Assembly: GCA_023386135.1 (NCBI GenBank)
Contig: JAEWKG010000108.1
Location: 1 to 14,858 of the forward strand
Length of the DNA: 14,858 nucleotides
DNA from: Pseudomonadota bacterium
Lineage (GTDB): Bacteria; Pseudomonadota; Alphaproteobacteria; Sphingomonadales; Sphingomonadaceae
Direction: 5' to 3'
The translations under genes were made by a program, and so were the position numbers. This document shows positions 13,739-14,858 of this stretch, piece by piece. The notes under the pieces were generated by a model. It was not told the DNA's origin. It made no database searches and saw only the letters and a list, made by a program, of their open reading frames with translations. Position 1 is the stretch's first letter; every line of letters begins with the position of its first letter.

Positions 13739-14858
13739 ATGTCGGACCTGACCGATCTCGGCGTCGCGGCGATCCGCGACGGGGTGGCCTCTGGCCAGTT
13801 CTCCGCACGCGAAGTGGCGGAGGCGTTCAACGCCAACGTCGCCGCCGCGCAGGACGCGCTCAACGCGTTCATCGTCGCCACGCCGGAGAAGGCGCTGGAA
13901 GCGGCCGACGCGGTAGATGCCGCGCGCGGGCGCGGCGAGCAACTCGGCAAGATGGCCGGCGTGCCGATCGGCATGAAGGACCTGTTCGCCACCAAGGGCG
14001 TGCAGACCACCGCCGCAAGCCACATCCTCGAAGGCTTCGTGCCCGAGTACGAGAGCACCGTTTCGGCCAACCTGTGGCGCGCCGGGGCGGGCATGCTCGG
14101 CAAGCTCAACATGGACCAGTTCGCGATGGGCTCGTCCAACGAGACGAGCTATTTCGGCAACGTCATCTCGCCGTGGCGCACCAATGACGGCGGCAATGCC
14201 GCGCTCGCGCCGGGGGGCTCTTCGGGCGGCAGCTCGGCAGCGGTCGCGGCGCGGCTGTGCCCGGCGGCGACCGGGACCGACACCGGCGGCTCGATCCGCC
14301 AGCCGGCCGCGTTCGTCGGCATCAGCGGGATCAAGCCGACCTATGGCCGCTGCTCCCGCTGGGGCGTGGTCGCCTTCGCAAGCAGCCTCGACCAGGCCGG
14401 GCCTATGGCGCGCAGCGTGGAAGATTGCGCGATCATGCTCGAGGCGATGGCCGGCTTCGACCCCAAGGACGCCACCAGCCTCGATCTGGCCGTGCCGAAC
14501 TGGGAAGCGGCGCTCAATGCCGATCTCAAGGGCAAGCGGATCGGCATCCCGCGCGAATATCGGATGGACGGCACCGACGCCGAAATCCTCGCCAGCTGGG
14601 AACGCGGCAAGGAATGGCTGCGCGACGCGGGGGCCGAGATAGTCGACGTGAGCCTGCCGCACACCAAGTACGCGCTGCCCGCCTATTACATCATCGCGCC
14701 CGCCGAAGCGTCGTCCAACCTCGCCCGCTACGACGGCGTGCGCTATGGGCTGCGCGACCTGCCCGAGCGGGCGGGCCTCCAGGACATGTACGCCGCCACG
14801 CGCGCCGCCGGCTTCGGCGACGAGGTCAAGCGCCGCGTCCTGATCGGCACCTATGTGC
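13739..14858 (+). CDS. gatA: Aspartyl/glutamyl-tRNA amidotransferase subunit A, N-terminal 373 residues (3' end outside window)
   Basis: Amidase-signature subunit that hydrolyses glutamine and supplies ammonia to GatB for tRNA-bound Glu or Asp. 373 of about 490 residues are present; the gene runs off the right edge. The Ser-cisSer-Lys triad is intact: K80 in PIGMKDLF, cis-Ser161 in PGGSSGGSSAA, and nucleophile S185 in TGTDTGGSIRQPA. Further family marks are GMLGKLNMDQFAMGSSNETS (118-137), GIKPTYGRCSRWGVVAFASS, DQAGPMARSVED and RIGIPREY. The start at 13739 follows the gatC stop directly (TAGATG), so re-initiation by the same ribosomes is likely. gatB is expected further right but is not in the window. 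Confidence 0.97.
   Translation, partial: MSDLTDLGVAAIRDGVASGQFSAREVAEAFNANVAAAQDALNAFIVATPEKALEAADAVDAARGRGEQLGKMAGVPIGMKDLFATKGVQTTAASHILEGFVPEYESTVSANLWRAGAGMLGKLNMDQFAMGSSNETSYFGNVISPWRTNDGGNAALAPGGSSGGSSAAVAARLCPAATGTDTGGSIRQPAAFVGISGIKPTYGRCSRWGVVAFASSLDQAGPMARSVEDCAIMLEAMAGFDPKDATSLDLAVPNWEAALNADLKGKRIGIPREYRMDGTDAEILASWERGKEWLRDAGAEIVDVSLPHTKYALPAYYIIAPAEASSNLARYDGVRYGLRDLPERAGLQDMYAATRAAGFGDEVKRRVLIGTYV

Noticed and set aside
1..14858. CRISPR array, transposon, prophage, toxin-antitoxin or defence genes
   Set aside because: No direct repeats with regular spacing, no transposase, integrase or nuclease-like proteins, and nearly all sequence is accounted for by core genes.

Overview
The window is G+C-rich DNA (about 70-75% in most genes) whose gene content and protein sequences fit an alphaproteobacterium, most likely Sphingomonadales. 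The main pointers are an ATP12-type F1-ATPase assembly chaperone, a STAS-MlaE fusion permease, the sequence of ribosomal protein S21, and gatC-gatA next to a DUF4153-type membrane protein. The order assignment rests on recognising family style, not on a search. There are no rRNA or tRNA genes, CRISPR arrays, insertion sequences or phage genes. The region reads as chromosomal core.

Layout from left to right. (1) Positions 1-1898, minus strand: the first 632 codons of valS (valyl-tRNA synthetase); its 3' end lies beyond the left edge. (2) A 105-bp divergent spacer leads to a plus-strand operon at 2004-5637. It encodes an MCE/Mla-type lipid transporter: STAS-MlaE permease, MlaF-like ATPase, MlaD-like MCE protein and a PqiC-type lipoprotein. 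(3) Its last stop codon overlaps, in a shared CTAG, the last stop codon of a convergent minus-strand cluster at 10534-5634. That cluster has seven genes, each overlapping the next by 1-8 bp: crcB, an rluC-like pseudouridine synthase, a PaiB-like FMN-binding protein, a HAD phosphatase, a two-helix small membrane protein, an ATP12 chaperone and nhaA. (4) A 200-bp divergent spacer leads to plus-strand rpsU (ribosomal protein S21), then a strong hairpin with a GAAA loop, then a membrane-anchored FKBP prolyl isomerase. (5) Next come a 577-residue DUF4153-like membrane protein of unknown function, gatC, and the first 373 codons of gatA, which runs off the right edge.

Functional themes are translation (ValS, S21, rRNA pseudouridylation, GatCA amidotransferase), envelope lipid transport (the MCE operon), ion homeostasis (fluoride export by CrcB, Na+/H+ exchange by NhaA) and protein assembly (ATP12, FKBP).

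No clearly new system was found. The points most worth a second look are the Mla/Pqi hybrid transporter, the seven-gene overlapping operon bounded by two ion transporters, a sharp composition drop in the 3' part of the DUF4153 gene, and the rpsU-fkp hairpin.
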